Assembly: GCA_964546995.1 (NCBI GenBank)
Contig: CAZJKO010000014.1
Span: forward strand, 1 to 21,564
Direction: 5' to 3'
From: CAZJKO01 sp964546995
GTDB lineage: Bacteria; Bacillota_I; Bacilli_A; RF39; UBA660
Length of the DNA: 21,564 nucleotides
The notes below the pieces were generated by a model that did no database searches, was not told where the DNA came from, and saw only the letters and a list, made by a program, of their open reading frames with translations. The translations under genes were made by a program, and so were the position numbers. Below, in pieces: positions 12,372-20,008 of the stretch (the first letter of the stretch is position 1; each line of letters begins with the position of its first letter).

Positions 12372-14228
12372 TCATTTCGAACAAGTCGATGAAACATTTT
12401 TAGGATAAAGAACATACACTTTCATTGGAGAAATAGATCTGTTTCCCGCTTCATCGTAAACGTAAAGTTCCCAAAGATAAGTGGTACCATGATTTTGATT
12501 TGGCCAATCAAACGGTTCATCAAGTGTATAGCGTGTAAAAGGAAAAACAATAGCACCCGTTTTTTGATTGGTAATCTGAAGAGCATATGCAGTAATATCA
12601 GACCATGTCGATTCATTACCATCACCAGGGTTATCTCCCATCCTGTATCCAACACTACTAGGACCCGTCACATGTAATGTTACTGTACAATTGGAAGAGG
12701 TAGAACAATTAATCGTCGGTTTACAACTATTTGCAGCAAGCGTGGCTTCCATATCAAAGTCAGGGGTTTTAGGTGGGATTTTATCGATTTTAGCATAAAC
12801 AGTTTCTGTACGCGAATTACCAAGAGAATCTTCTAAATAGATATAATTCCTATAAACAGTACTATAGAAACTACTACCAAATGTTTGATAACTCCCGTTG
12901 TAAGGTTTCCATTTTTTCACACTTACACCATTAGGATCACTTGCTTCAACAATAACACGATTTCCAATATTAGACCAAGTCCCCGAATCGCTCACTTTAT
13001 AAGTAGGTGGTGTTTTATCAATACGAACAGTATAAGAAATAGGATCACTTACATTATTATATAAATCGATAGCACGTACCCATCTCGTTGTATTGATCTC
13101 TTTGTTATCCGTTCCTGTCTTCGCACATGAAGTCCACGGTCCATTGGCGGAAGAAGCACATTCGTAACGACTAATTCCACTCTTATCTTCTGCTACATAT
13201 TCATGATATACATTTTTATTAGTCCAATTACCACTAGTATAGGTTTCTCCACTTGAATTATTCAATCGCAAAAGAACAGCTAAATTGCTAGGTGGAGTAA
13301 TATCTTTTTCAACCACAGCAAACTGTTTTGAAGTAGAAGAAAAAGAATTGCCTGCTTTATCGAAGACAGTTGCTTCAATCACATAATTATTTTCTTGTGT
13401 AAAAGGAAGAACAACCTCATTCGTTTCTAGCACTTCCTTTTCTTGAACAACAACCCCATTTTGTAATCGAACAACATAATGAAGAGACCTTATTCCGCTG
13501 GGTGAATCTGTTGCCTGTATTGTCACAATCTGCTTTTCTTCACCATCATTATTTGCAAACAAAAAACGAATGTTAGGATTTTCTTTATCGATATGATCAA
13601 TATTTTTTATTGCTAAGCTACTCTTTTGTCCTGCTTCATTCATGGAATAAGCATAAAGAGTCGTATTTCGAGTAATCGTCACCATATCACTACAAGGCTT
13701 CGCATCCTCCCCCTCACGATAACAAAATATTTTGTGTGATTCATCTTGTTTAACAATGCGCGCAACCACATCTTGATTGGTCCACTTTGAAGTATCTGCA
13801 TCAATAATAATTTCAGGTGGTAAAGGTTTCATATTCCCAAATACAAACTTTTCTCCTTCACAAGAAAGCGTTACCATATAACTATATTCACCAATACCCG
13901 TCTTCAACACCTCGACATAACCATAATTAGGTTCTTCAGTACAAAGAGACTTTCCATATCCATAGACAGGATCAAGATACTTCTCACTCACAAGAAGAGA
14001 AATATCCACTTTAGCACTTTCTCCTATGTCAACAGGAAGTAAAGCTCGATGAGTAACAAAATAATCTTTCCCAGAAATGATAATTAACGAAAGTTGAGAA
14101 TCGTAATAATGCTTTTTCATTCGATCTTGAATACGTCCTGTCGCATAAACAGCAATTGTTGAAAGTACACCAATGATAACAATCACAGCTAACAATTCGA
14201 CAAGAGTAAAACCCTTTTTCTTCACCAT
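12372..14228 (-). CDS. Large prepilin-type adhesin with Ig-like repeats
   Basis: I start at ATG 14228 (GGGTG 5-6 nt upstream), giving 618 residues. The six-residue leader MVKKKG is followed by FTLVELLAVIVIIGVLSTIA, a textbook prepilin peptidase site with Glu+5. The next 100 residues are the same head as in the short prepilin at 3345 (YYDSQLSLIIISGKDYF, HRALLPVDIGE, EKYLDPVYGYGKSLC, closing SC). From about residue 135 onward come Ig-like beta domains marked by WTNQDV / WTNKNV / TWSNIGN starts, DKAGN / DSLGN / DEAGN turns and DKTPP / DKIPP / DITPP linkers, four to five units in all. Each of several units holds a Cys pair, so disulfides on the outside are likely. The protein could be a pilus-tip or surface adhesin anchored through the pilin helix. 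Sortase and cell-wall motifs are absent. Confidence 0.85.
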   Translation of the reverse strand: MVKKKGFTLVELLAVIVIIGVLSTIAVYATGRIQDRMKKHYYDSQLSLIIISGKDYFVTHRALLPVDIGESAKVDISLLVSEKYLDPVYGYGKSLCTEEPNYGYVEVLKTGIGEYSYMVTLSCEGEKFVFGNMKPLPPEIIIDADTSKWTNQDVVARIVKQDESHKIFCYREGEDAKPCSDMVTITRNTTLYAYSMNEAGQKSSLAIKNIDHIDKENPNIRFLFANNDGEEKQIVTIQATDSPSGIRSLHYVVRLQNGVVVQEKEVLETNEVVLPFTQENNYVIEATVFDKAGNSFSSTSKQFAVVEKDITPPSNLAVLLRLNNSSGETYTSGNWTNKNVYHEYVAEDKSGISRYECASSANGPWTSCAKTGTDNKEINTTRWVRAIDLYNNVSDPISYTVRIDKTPPTYKVSDSGTWSNIGNRVIVEASDPNGVSVKKWKPYNGSYQTFGSSFYSTVYRNYIYLEDSLGNSRTETVYAKIDKIPPKTPDFDMEATLAANSCKPTINCSTSSNCTVTLHVTGPSSVGYRMGDNPGDGNESTWSDITAYALQITNQKTGAIVFPFTRYTLDEPFDWPNQNHGTTYLWELYVYDEAGNRSISPMKVYVLYPKNVSSTCSK

Positions 14229-14287
14229 TTTTTCACCCATCCTAATCTACTATAAAGTATACCAAAAAAAAGGAAAAAATGAAACCA

Positions 14288-14977
14288 TTATTTCTCGCTT
14301 TCAAATAACCTTTCAACGACATAACGTGCCATTAAAATTCCTGCAACAGAAGGAACGAAACAATTAGACGGGATAAAATCACCTTCTTGTTTTTTAGGAA
14401 TTTCAGAAGAAGATAACACCATGATATTCTCTTTGATTCCTTCGTCTTTTTTCCATTTTCTTAAGATTCTGGCAATGGGATCTCCATTCGTCTTTTCAAG
14501 TTCAACAATATTCAATAAACGAGGATCCATTTTTCTTCCTGTTCCCATACAAGAAACAAAAGGAATTTTTCGTAAAATGCATTCTCGAATAATGCTTTTC
14601 TTACTATCGATAGTATCACATGCATCGATCACAAAATCGATTTTTTCCTTCCAAATATCTTGCTTCGTATCCTCTTGATAAAAAAGATCGTAAGCCAAAA
14701 CATCACAGCAAGGATTAATATCCAAAATGCGCATCTTGCATACATCTACTTTTTTAGATCCAACAGTAGAGTGAAGTGCAATAATTTGACGATTCAAATT
14801 AGAAAGATCAATGGTATCGTGATCGACCAAAATAAGTCTTCCCACCCCACATCTTGCAAGCATCTCAACAGAAAAACCTCCAACTCCTCCAAGTCCAATG
14901 ATCAAAACAGAAGCGTTCCTTAATTTTTGTAACCTTTCTGTTCCAATCATACTTTCCCATCTTACGAACTCTTCCAT
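14288..14977 (-). CDS. tcdA: tRNA threonylcarbamoyladenosine dehydratase TcdA (YrvM/CsdL)
   Basis: ATP-dependent enzyme that cyclises t6A37 of ANN-decoding tRNAs to ct6A. The E1-like Rossmann core is complete: IIGLGGVGGFSVEMLARCGVG around residues 26-46, LVDHDTIDLSNLNRQI with the conserved Asp, Asn and Arg, DACDTIDSK, and VSCMGTGRKMDP, which separates TcdA from ThiF and MoeB. No CxxC zinc pairs are seen, also as in TcdA. ATG at 14977 follows AGAGGTG. In Bacillus the order hisS-aspS-yrvM is conserved, and it is kept here apart from the RNA gene and one plus-strand gene in between. Only 25 nt separate it from the 3' end of the 6S-like RNA, so it may depend on read-through or on a hidden promoter. 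Confidence 0.92.
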   Translation of the reverse strand: MEEFVRWESMIGTERLQKLRNASVLIIGLGGVGGFSVEMLARCGVGRLILVDHDTIDLSNLNRQIIALHSTVGSKKVDVCKMRILDINPCCDVLAYDLFYQEDTKQDIWKEKIDFVIDACDTIDSKKSIIRECILRKIPFVSCMGTGRKMDPRLLNIVELEKTNGDPIARILRKWKKDEGIKENIMVLSSSEIPKKQEGDFIPSNCFVPSVAGILMARYVVERLFESEK

Positions 14978-15002
14978 TTACGTACACCTCTTTTTTCCAA
15001 AC

Positions 15003-15181
15003 AAAAAATCCAGAAGACCGTTCACCCTAACGATAAAACCTGCATTGTTACAGGTGGGTGCATCTAGATTACCTTTAGGATCCCTACGAAAAGCAGGTAT
15101 TCAACACCAGTAATCATCGATACTCCCGTATCGTTTCTTTAGTCGGTTTTATACTATGGATGTAACACGTATCCTCTAGAC
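15003..15181 (-). ncRNA. ssrS: 6S RNA (SsrS-like)
   Basis: Regulator RNA that binds the SigA holoenzyme by imitating an open promoter. The roughly 179-nt unit has a promoter at 15188-15217 and ends in a T run. Its ends pair as the 6S closing stem: GUCUAGAGGA (from 15181) with UCUUCUGGAU (15018-15009), ten pairs including G-U, then GUUACAUCC with GGGUGAAC with one bulged A. Inside are single-stranded bubble arms, a small hairpin CGAUAC-GGGA-GUAUCG, a hairpin CCUGC/GUAGG with a UUUUC loop, and ACCUGU/GCAGGU. It lies between aspS and tcdA, the place of 6S-1 RNA (bsrA) in Bacillus. Identification rests on fold and synteny, not on a covariance search. Confidence 0.75.
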
Positions 15182-15187
15182 AATTAT

Positions 15188-15217
15188 AGTATACCATAGT
15201 TTCTAAACTCTATACAA
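15188..15217 (-). promoter_or_regulatory. Promoter of the 6S-like RNA
   Basis: Minus strand TTGTAT (15217-15212), 18-bp spacer, TATACT (15193-15188), start expected at about 15181, where the closing stem begins. An overlapping TATAAT (15188-15183) is too far from the -35. Confidence 0.6.
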
Positions 15218-15247
15218 CAGTTTTTTCATAAGATACAAATTTTTACA

Positions 15248-15253
15248 TATAAT
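15248..15253 (+). promoter_or_regulatory. Candidate -10 box of the alpha/beta hydrolase gene
   Basis: TATAAT with only a weak TTCATA (15225-15230) 17 bp upstream. It includes the first ATG of the open frame, which argues that translation starts further downstream. Confidence 0.4.
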
Positions 15254-15269
15254 GTACCAGGTGATGATC

Positions 15270-16052
15270 TTGTTTTATGAAAAAAATGGGATAAAATTAT
15301 ATTACGAAATACATGGACAAGAAGAAAGTAAAAACAAAATTGTAATCTTGCCTGGCTGGGGCAACCACCGGGAATCATTCTATCCCTTAATCAATCAATT
15401 AATGAAAATATCGACCATCTATATCATCGATCTCTTAGGATTTGGCAATAGTCCCTTCCCCCAAAAAACATTAACGATATATGACTATGCCCTCTTTATT
15501 AAAGATTGGCTCGAAGAATTAGCCATCGAAAATCCAACAATCATTTGTCATTCCTTCGGAGGAAGAATAGGAATTCTTCTATCTGGATACTACCATCTAC
15601 CAATCAAGCAAATGGTTTTAATGGATAGCGCTGGAATCAAACCTCAAAAAACGCTTCCCCAAAGAGGAAAAGGCATGTGCTATCACATTTTAAAGTGGTT
15701 TGGAAAAATTCTTCCTAAAAGAATTCGTAAAAAATATCAAACGTATTTGTTTTCCCATTTTGCATCGAAAGATTACCAAAATCTAAAAGAAGAAGAACGT
15801 CAAACATTTAAAAACATCGTAAACGAAGATCTATCTTACTATTTAGAAGATATCAAAGTACCAACCCTAATTCTATGGGGAGAAAAAGATGTAGATACTC
15901 CGATTAAAGATGGAAAAATGATGGAAGCAAAGATCGAAGACTCAGCATTGATTTCATTTGCAAAAGGAACCCACTTTAGCTACCTAGAGTACTCAAACCA
16001 AATAAATAATATTATTTATACGTTTATAAAAGAAAAAGAAACCGATAACTAA
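15270..16052 (+). CDS. Alpha/beta hydrolase
   Basis: A 260-residue alpha/beta hydrolase. Visible features: the oxyanion-hole turn LPGWG, the strand IYIIDLLGFGNS, the nucleophile elbow ICHSFGGR (Ser about 95), the acid in LILWGEKDVDTP and the His in KGTHFSYLE, so the catalytic triad is complete. The substrate cannot be told. The start is uncertain: the ATG at 15252 overlaps a TATAAT -10 box, ATG 15264 lies inside the AGGTGAT ribosome site, and TTG 15270 has that site at the right distance, so I use it. The gene lies on the plus strand between the 6S RNA and aspS, interrupting the Bacillus order, and its last codons overlap aspS. Confidence 0.88.
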   Translation: MFYEKNGIKLYYEIHGQEESKNKIVILPGWGNHRESFYPLINQLMKISTIYIIDLLGFGNSPFPQKTLTIYDYALFIKDWLEELAIENPTIICHSFGGRIGILLSGYYHLPIKQMVLMDSAGIKPQKTLPQRGKGMCYHILKWFGKILPKRIRKKYQTYLFSHFASKDYQNLKEEERQTFKNIVNEDLSYYLEDIKVPTLILWGEKDVDTPIKDGKMMEAKIEDSALISFAKGTHFSYLEYSNQINNIIYTFIKEKETDN

Positions 16053-16064
16053 TCGGTTTCTTTT
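16034..16064. terminator. Bidirectional terminator inside the overlapping ends of the hydrolase gene and aspS
   Basis: AAAAGAAACCGAT (16034-16046), loop AACTA, ATCGGTTTCTTTT (16052-16064): a 13-bp perfect inverted repeat. The stop codons of both convergent genes lie in the loop. Confidence 0.85.
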
Positions 16065-17812
16065 GTTGATGCGACAACTTGGATCGCAAGATCTTTCAAT
16101 TGATTTAATTCGACAGTATTGGGAGCTTCGCTCATCAAACAAGATGCGGAAGCCGTTTTAGGAAACGCAACGACATCTTTCATATTTTCGCTACCACAAA
16201 TGAGCATAACCAAACGCTCTAACCCGAGAGCAAGCCCTCCGTGAGGTGGAGTTCCATATTGGAAAGCTTGAACAAAGAACCCAAATTTTTCTTTAATGTC
16301 GCGATCACTAAGACCGAGAGCTTGAAACATTTTCTTTTGCACGTCATCTTCGTGAATACGAATACTTCCTCCTCCAAGTTCATAACCATTTAACACAACG
16401 TCATAAGCCCTAGCATAACATTCACTAGGCGAAGTCAACATTTTATCTTCATCCTCCTTACGAGGTGCCGTAAATGGATGATGACATGCATAATAACGTC
16501 CATCTTCTTCACTATATTCAAATAACGGAAAATCCGTAACCCAAAGGAATCGAAATTGGTTCTTATCGATCAAATCAAAATCGCGTGCAACTTTAAGTCG
16601 AAGTTCACCTAACGAAACTTGTGCAATAGATTTCTTATCCGCAACAAAGAACAAAACATCCCCATTCTCTAAAGCAAAAGTATGAACCAGCTGTTCTTGT
16701 TCTTCCTCACTTAAAAACTTACCAATACCCCCTGTAAAATTACCCTCTTCATATTTAAGAAAGGCAAGCCCATGAGCCCCATATCTCTTAACGTATTCGG
16801 TATAAGTATCGACTGTCTTTCGCGATACCTCATTTGCTTTTCCTTTAAGAACCATTCCCATGATCTTTCCTTTTTCTAAAACTGTATTTTGAAAAACCGA
16901 AAACGCACTTTGTAAAAAAAGATCCGTAACATCATGAAGCAACATATCAAAACGCATATCAGGTTTATCACTACCGTAAAAAGAAAGCGCATCATCGTAT
17001 GTCATTCGAAGAAACGGTGTCTTGATCTCTATACCAAGTGTATCGTAAAACACCTTTTTTAAAAGTTCTTCTGTCAATGTTTGAATATCTTTTTCATCGA
17101 CAAAACTCATTTCGATATCCACTTGTGTAAATTCAGGTTGACGATCCGCACGTAAATCTTCATCACGAAAACATCTTGCCACTTGAAAATAACGTTCCAT
17201 TCCTCCAATCATCAATAGTTGCTTAAACATCTGAGGAGATTGAGGAAGAGCATAAAATTTTCCCTTATTGACACGACTAGGAACCAAATAATCTCTAGCC
17301 CCTTCTGGCGTAGACTTACACAAAATAGGCGTTTCAATCTCTAAAAAATCGTGTTGAATCAAATATTCACGAATCGATGTCGTAATCTTACTACGCATCA
17401 TAAGATTATGTTTCAAAGGCTCCCGTCGTAAATCCAAATAACGATATTTAAGTCTCGTCTCTTCTAATGCAGAAGTCGAAGAAGAAATCTCAAACGGCAA
17501 ATCACTAGCAGAATTCAAAAGAGTTAAACGACTCACAATAACCTCAATATCTCCTGTTTCCATATGAGGATTCTTACTTTCTCGTTCCGCAATGACCCCT
17601 TCTACTTCGACGACACTTTCGTTTTTAATAGAACTAGAAAGTTCGTAATCGGCATGATCAGGACGCACAACAAGTTGAATAATACCACTTCGGTCCCGAA
17701 GATCTAAAAAGATAACCCCTCCTAAATTACGTTTTCTTTGAATCCATCCATGTAACAAAACAGTTTGCCCTACATGTTCCATTCGAAAAGAACCATTATT
17801 ATTTTTCTTCAT
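16049..17812 (-). CDS. aspS: Aspartyl-tRNA synthetase
   Basis: Class II synthetase charging tRNA(Asp). Start ATG 17812 (MKKNNNGSF) has GGAGGTGA about 8 nt upstream and overlaps the hisS end by 14 nt; a longer open frame to 17881 only reads the hisS tail in another frame. The 587 residues match bacterial AspRS in length. Order: OB-fold anticodon domain (VLLHGWIQRKRNLGGVIFLD), motif 1 region, motif 2 (YFQVARCFRDEDLRADRQPE followed by FTQVDIEMSF), a GAD insertion in the middle (ELRLKVARDFDLID), GGGSIRIHE, and motif 3 (GTPPHGGLALGLERL). Whether it also charges tRNA(Asn) cannot be judged here. It is translated from the T-box-controlled hisS-aspS mRNA. Confidence 0.96.
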   Translation of the reverse strand: MKKNNNGSFRMEHVGQTVLLHGWIQRKRNLGGVIFLDLRDRSGIIQLVVRPDHADYELSSSIKNESVVEVEGVIAERESKNPHMETGDIEVIVSRLTLLNSASDLPFEISSSTSALEETRLKYRYLDLRREPLKHNLMMRSKITTSIREYLIQHDFLEIETPILCKSTPEGARDYLVPSRVNKGKFYALPQSPQMFKQLLMIGGMERYFQVARCFRDEDLRADRQPEFTQVDIEMSFVDEKDIQTLTEELLKKVFYDTLGIEIKTPFLRMTYDDALSFYGSDKPDMRFDMLLHDVTDLFLQSAFSVFQNTVLEKGKIMGMVLKGKANEVSRKTVDTYTEYVKRYGAHGLAFLKYEEGNFTGGIGKFLSEEEQEQLVHTFALENGDVLFFVADKKSIAQVSLGELRLKVARDFDLIDKNQFRFLWVTDFPLFEYSEEDGRYYACHHPFTAPRKEDEDKMLTSPSECYARAYDVVLNGYELGGGSIRIHEDDVQKKMFQALGLSDRDIKEKFGFFVQAFQYGTPPHGGLALGLERLVMLICGSENMKDVVAFPKTASASCLMSEAPNTVELNQLKDLAIQVVASTKETD

Positions 17813-19157
17813 GATGATGTTCACCTCCACATTGACAGTCACCATGACAGTGACAATCCTCTTCATCACACGCACAATCATCGTCTTCTAACGATAACTT
17901 TTCATCTAGATAATAAAGTAAATAATCCATATCGATCTTTTCTTCCTCTTTGGTATGATTGTTTTTAATCGTAATTAAATTGTGATCGATATCGTCACTA
18001 TTCAAAATTCCCAAATACTTAGAAGAAACACGATCGGCCTGTTTAAACTGTCCTTTTAATCCTCGCCCTAAATAATCTGTTTCGACAATGAACCCATTCA
18101 TTCTCATCTCTTGTGCCAAATAGATAGCATACGCTTTCTCTTCTTCGTTAACATAAAGAAGAAATAAATCGACTTCATCAGATACAGGTAAACAAACTTG
18201 TTCTTTTTCAAGTGCCAACAAAAGCCTTCCAAGTCCTGACGCAAATCCCATACAACAAGTAGCTGGACCATCCAACTGTTCGACTAACGAATTGTATCGT
18301 CCTCCCCCACCTAAAACATTTTGGCTACCAAAACCTTCTACTTTTGCTTCGATTTCAAACACCGTATGATGATAGTAATCGAGCCCTCTTACAATATTAG
18401 GATTAATAGAATAATCGATCTTTAAAATATCCAAATACTCAAGTACCTTCTCAAAACGAGCCTTACTTTCTTCATTTAAATAATCGATCGTTTTAGGAGC
18501 ATGTTTAATAATATCACTATCAGCATCTACCTTACAATCCAAAATTCGAAGGGGATTTTTCTGCAACCGTTCCCGACAATCCTCACATAAAGAATCGATA
18601 TGAGGAGTAAAATAATCGATCAATACCTTTCGATAAGTATCGCGACTTTCCTTGTCCCCAAGCGAATTGATATTGACTTTAATCTCTTTAAGCCCCAACA
18701 TTTTATAAAGGTTGACAGGAATACTAATGACTTCAGCATCAACCATTGGATCATCGCTACCAAGTACTTCTACTCCAAATTGCGTAAGCTCGCGATCTCT
18801 TCCCGATTGAGGTCTCTCATAACGATACATGGTTCCATTATAATAGACTTTAATCGGTTGATCTGGATCCCCATACATCTTGTTTTCGATGTAACTGCGA
18901 ACAACTCCTGCTGTTCCCTCTGGTCGAAGCGTCATTCGTCTTTCTCCTCGATCGACAAAATCGTACGTTTCTTTAGAAACGATATCCGTACTTTCTCCAA
19001 TTCCTCTGTGAAACAAATCACTTGCTTCAAATAATGGAGTACGAATGTATCCATAGTGATACTTTTCCATCACCGAATCGATCACTTTCGATACGTACTT
19101 CCATCTTCTTGCTTCACTTCCATAAATATCGTGACATCCCTTTGGTTTTGTTATCAT
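17799..19157 (-). CDS. hisS: Histidyl-tRNA synthetase with a Cys/His-rich C-terminal tail
   Basis: Class II synthetase charging tRNA(His). Visible: MITKPKGCHDIYG at the start, TLRPEGT, motif 2 YRYERPQSGRDRELTQFGVE, the histidine-binding VRGLDYYHHTVFE, GGGGRYNSL and motif 3 GFASGLGRLLLAL. The anticodon domain covers about 325-415. The core ends near residue 420. Then follows a 32-residue acidic tail with six Cys (428, 430, 435, 437, 441, 443) and five His (436, 438, 447-449), arranged CAC, CHCH, CQC and HHH, which is not part of the usual HisRS and looks like a metal-binding segment. ATG 19157 follows AAGGAGG. It is the first gene behind a T-box leader, with aspS overlapping its end. Confidence 0.95.
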   Translation of the reverse strand: MITKPKGCHDIYGSEARRWKYVSKVIDSVMEKYHYGYIRTPLFEASDLFHRGIGESTDIVSKETYDFVDRGERRMTLRPEGTAGVVRSYIENKMYGDPDQPIKVYYNGTMYRYERPQSGRDRELTQFGVEVLGSDDPMVDAEVISIPVNLYKMLGLKEIKVNINSLGDKESRDTYRKVLIDYFTPHIDSLCEDCRERLQKNPLRILDCKVDADSDIIKHAPKTIDYLNEESKARFEKVLEYLDILKIDYSINPNIVRGLDYYHHTVFEIEAKVEGFGSQNVLGGGGRYNSLVEQLDGPATCCMGFASGLGRLLLALEKEQVCLPVSDEVDLFLLYVNEEEKAYAIYLAQEMRMNGFIVETDYLGRGLKGQFKQADRVSSKYLGILNSDDIDHNLITIKNNHTKEEEKIDMDYLLYYLDEKLSLEDDDCACDEEDCHCHGDCQCGGEHHHEEK

Positions 19158-19171
19158 AACTAATCCTCCTT

Positions 19172-19373
19172 AAAAGAAAAAGATAGTACCAACTTAAGGA
19201 CGAAAGTTCTCCGTGGTACCACCTTATTTCCATATTACTATGCTTCTTTTCTTAACGCGAAACGACGCTTCTAACGATAACCAAGTGTCTTCGATTATGA
19301 ATGACTTTGATATTTTCACCAACCATATCATCTCTTAAAAAGCTTCATAATGTACTCCTCTTGCTTAGAAGAT
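19172..19373 (-). promoter_or_regulatory. T-box riboswitch controlling hisS-aspS
   Basis: A tRNA-sensing leader of about 200 nt. The minus strand has the T-box core GGTGGTACCACGG (19223-19211) with the antiterminator partner CGTCCTT after it, and the competing terminator formed by GGTACC and GGTAC (near 19219-19215 and 19190-19186), AACTT/AAGTT, followed by TATCTTTTTC. Stem I shows AGAGGAGTA, the UUAUGAA/UUCAUAA helix, the distal GGTTGGTG loop, and the basal CUAAG/CUUGG helix. The specifier loop strand reads GAAGACAC (about 19292-19285), which holds both GAC (Asp, 19289-19287) and CAC (His, 19287-19285), sharing one C. Uncharged tRNA should allow read-through into hisS and aspS. Confidence 0.9.
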
Positions 19374-19379
19374 AGTCTT

Positions 19380-19408
19380 ATTTTACTATAAAGATCAAAG
19401 TTTGTCAA
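19380..19408 (-). promoter_or_regulatory. Promoter of the T-box/hisS-aspS operon
   Basis: Minus strand TTGACA (19408-19403), 17-bp spacer, TAAAAT (19385-19380). Start expected at about 19373. Confidence 0.8.
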
Positions 19409-19414
19409 CCAACC

Positions 19415-19437
19415 AAAAATAACACCGAAGTGTTATT
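19415..19437 (-). terminator. Terminator after the tandem paralogue pair
   Basis: Minus strand AATAACAC (19437-19430), TTCG tetraloop, GTGTTATT (19425-19418), then TTT. The stem overlaps the stop codon of the 190-codon gene. Confidence 0.75.
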
Positions 19438-20008
19438 ATAAGGATTTAACTTTCTTCTTTGCTTCTTCTCGTTTTAAAACCTCTTTTTTCACTTTTCTTC
19501 GTGAAGTCAAAGAAGCCATAGCTTGATGACTAAACGGATACATCTCAAAAAGTTCATCACGAGAAAGTTGATATAACATTTCAATATCATCAAATGGTAA
19601 TTCCAAGAAAGCATGATATGGCGAATTACGATCGACATCTTTCCATAATCTTGTCTTTGCATAAAGACTTCGAACAGATTGCTCTAACAATTCTGGATGA
19701 TCAAAAAGAACAGACTCTTTTTCGTCTTTAGAAACAGAATCTAACACAAGCAATTTAAAATTAAGATTATTTTTTAAAGATTCCATATGCTCAATCGCAA
19801 AAGTAACAATCTTTTCTCCCTTATAACCATCTTTACTAAATGCCCCTAATATTTCTTCAAACTGAATTAAAAAATCAGAAATATCGTAATCAATGCCAAC
19901 TCGTTTATATTGTTTTGCTACTTTAGAGTACGCTTTATAAAGTTGTTTTTTCTGATCCTCTGTTAAATGATAAAAACCTAAATCTTCCACAAATAGTTCA
20001 TAATTCAT
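19436..20008 (-). CDS. Unrecognised protein, second of a tandem paralogous pair (190 aa)
   Basis: No known family is recognised. The protein is soluble and mostly helical by eye, without a signal peptide or membrane segment. It is clearly related to the product of the gene just upstream: both start MxYExF, share YHLTEDQKKQLY / YHFTEKQCAQLY near the N-terminus, LKLLVLDSV-like helices in the middle, LYAKTRLWKD near residue 115-125, and YPF...SRR near the end. The C-terminus is very basic (KKEVLKREEAKKKVKSL). ATG 20008 has GGGAGG 8 nt upstream and overlaps the previous stop (ATGA), so the two are translated together and may form a heterodimer. Both are read from the promoter at 20624-20652 and stop at the TTCG-loop terminator. 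Confidence 0.72.
   Translation of the reverse strand: MNYELFVEDLGFYHLTEDQKKQLYKAYSKVAKQYKRVGIDYDISDFLIQFEEILGAFSKDGYKGEKIVTFAIEHMESLKNNLNFKLLVLDSVSKDEKESVLFDHPELLEQSVRSLYAKTRLWKDVDRNSPYHAFLELPFDDIEMLYQLSRDELFEMYPFSHQAMASLTSRRKVKKEVLKREEAKKKVKSL

Noticed and set aside
14660..15113. Plus-strand frames over tcdA and the 6S RNA
   Set aside because: They are antisense to tcdA and to the structured RNA and lack ribosome sites.
17813..17881. N-terminal extension of AspRS by 23 residues
   Set aside because: It only reads the hisS tail in another frame (MIVRVMKRIVTV...), has no ribosome site, and the family start is at 17812.
18600..19034. Plus-strand open frame of 144 codons antisense to hisS
   Set aside because: The sense strand encodes conserved HisRS motifs; the antisense product has no start signal or family-like features.
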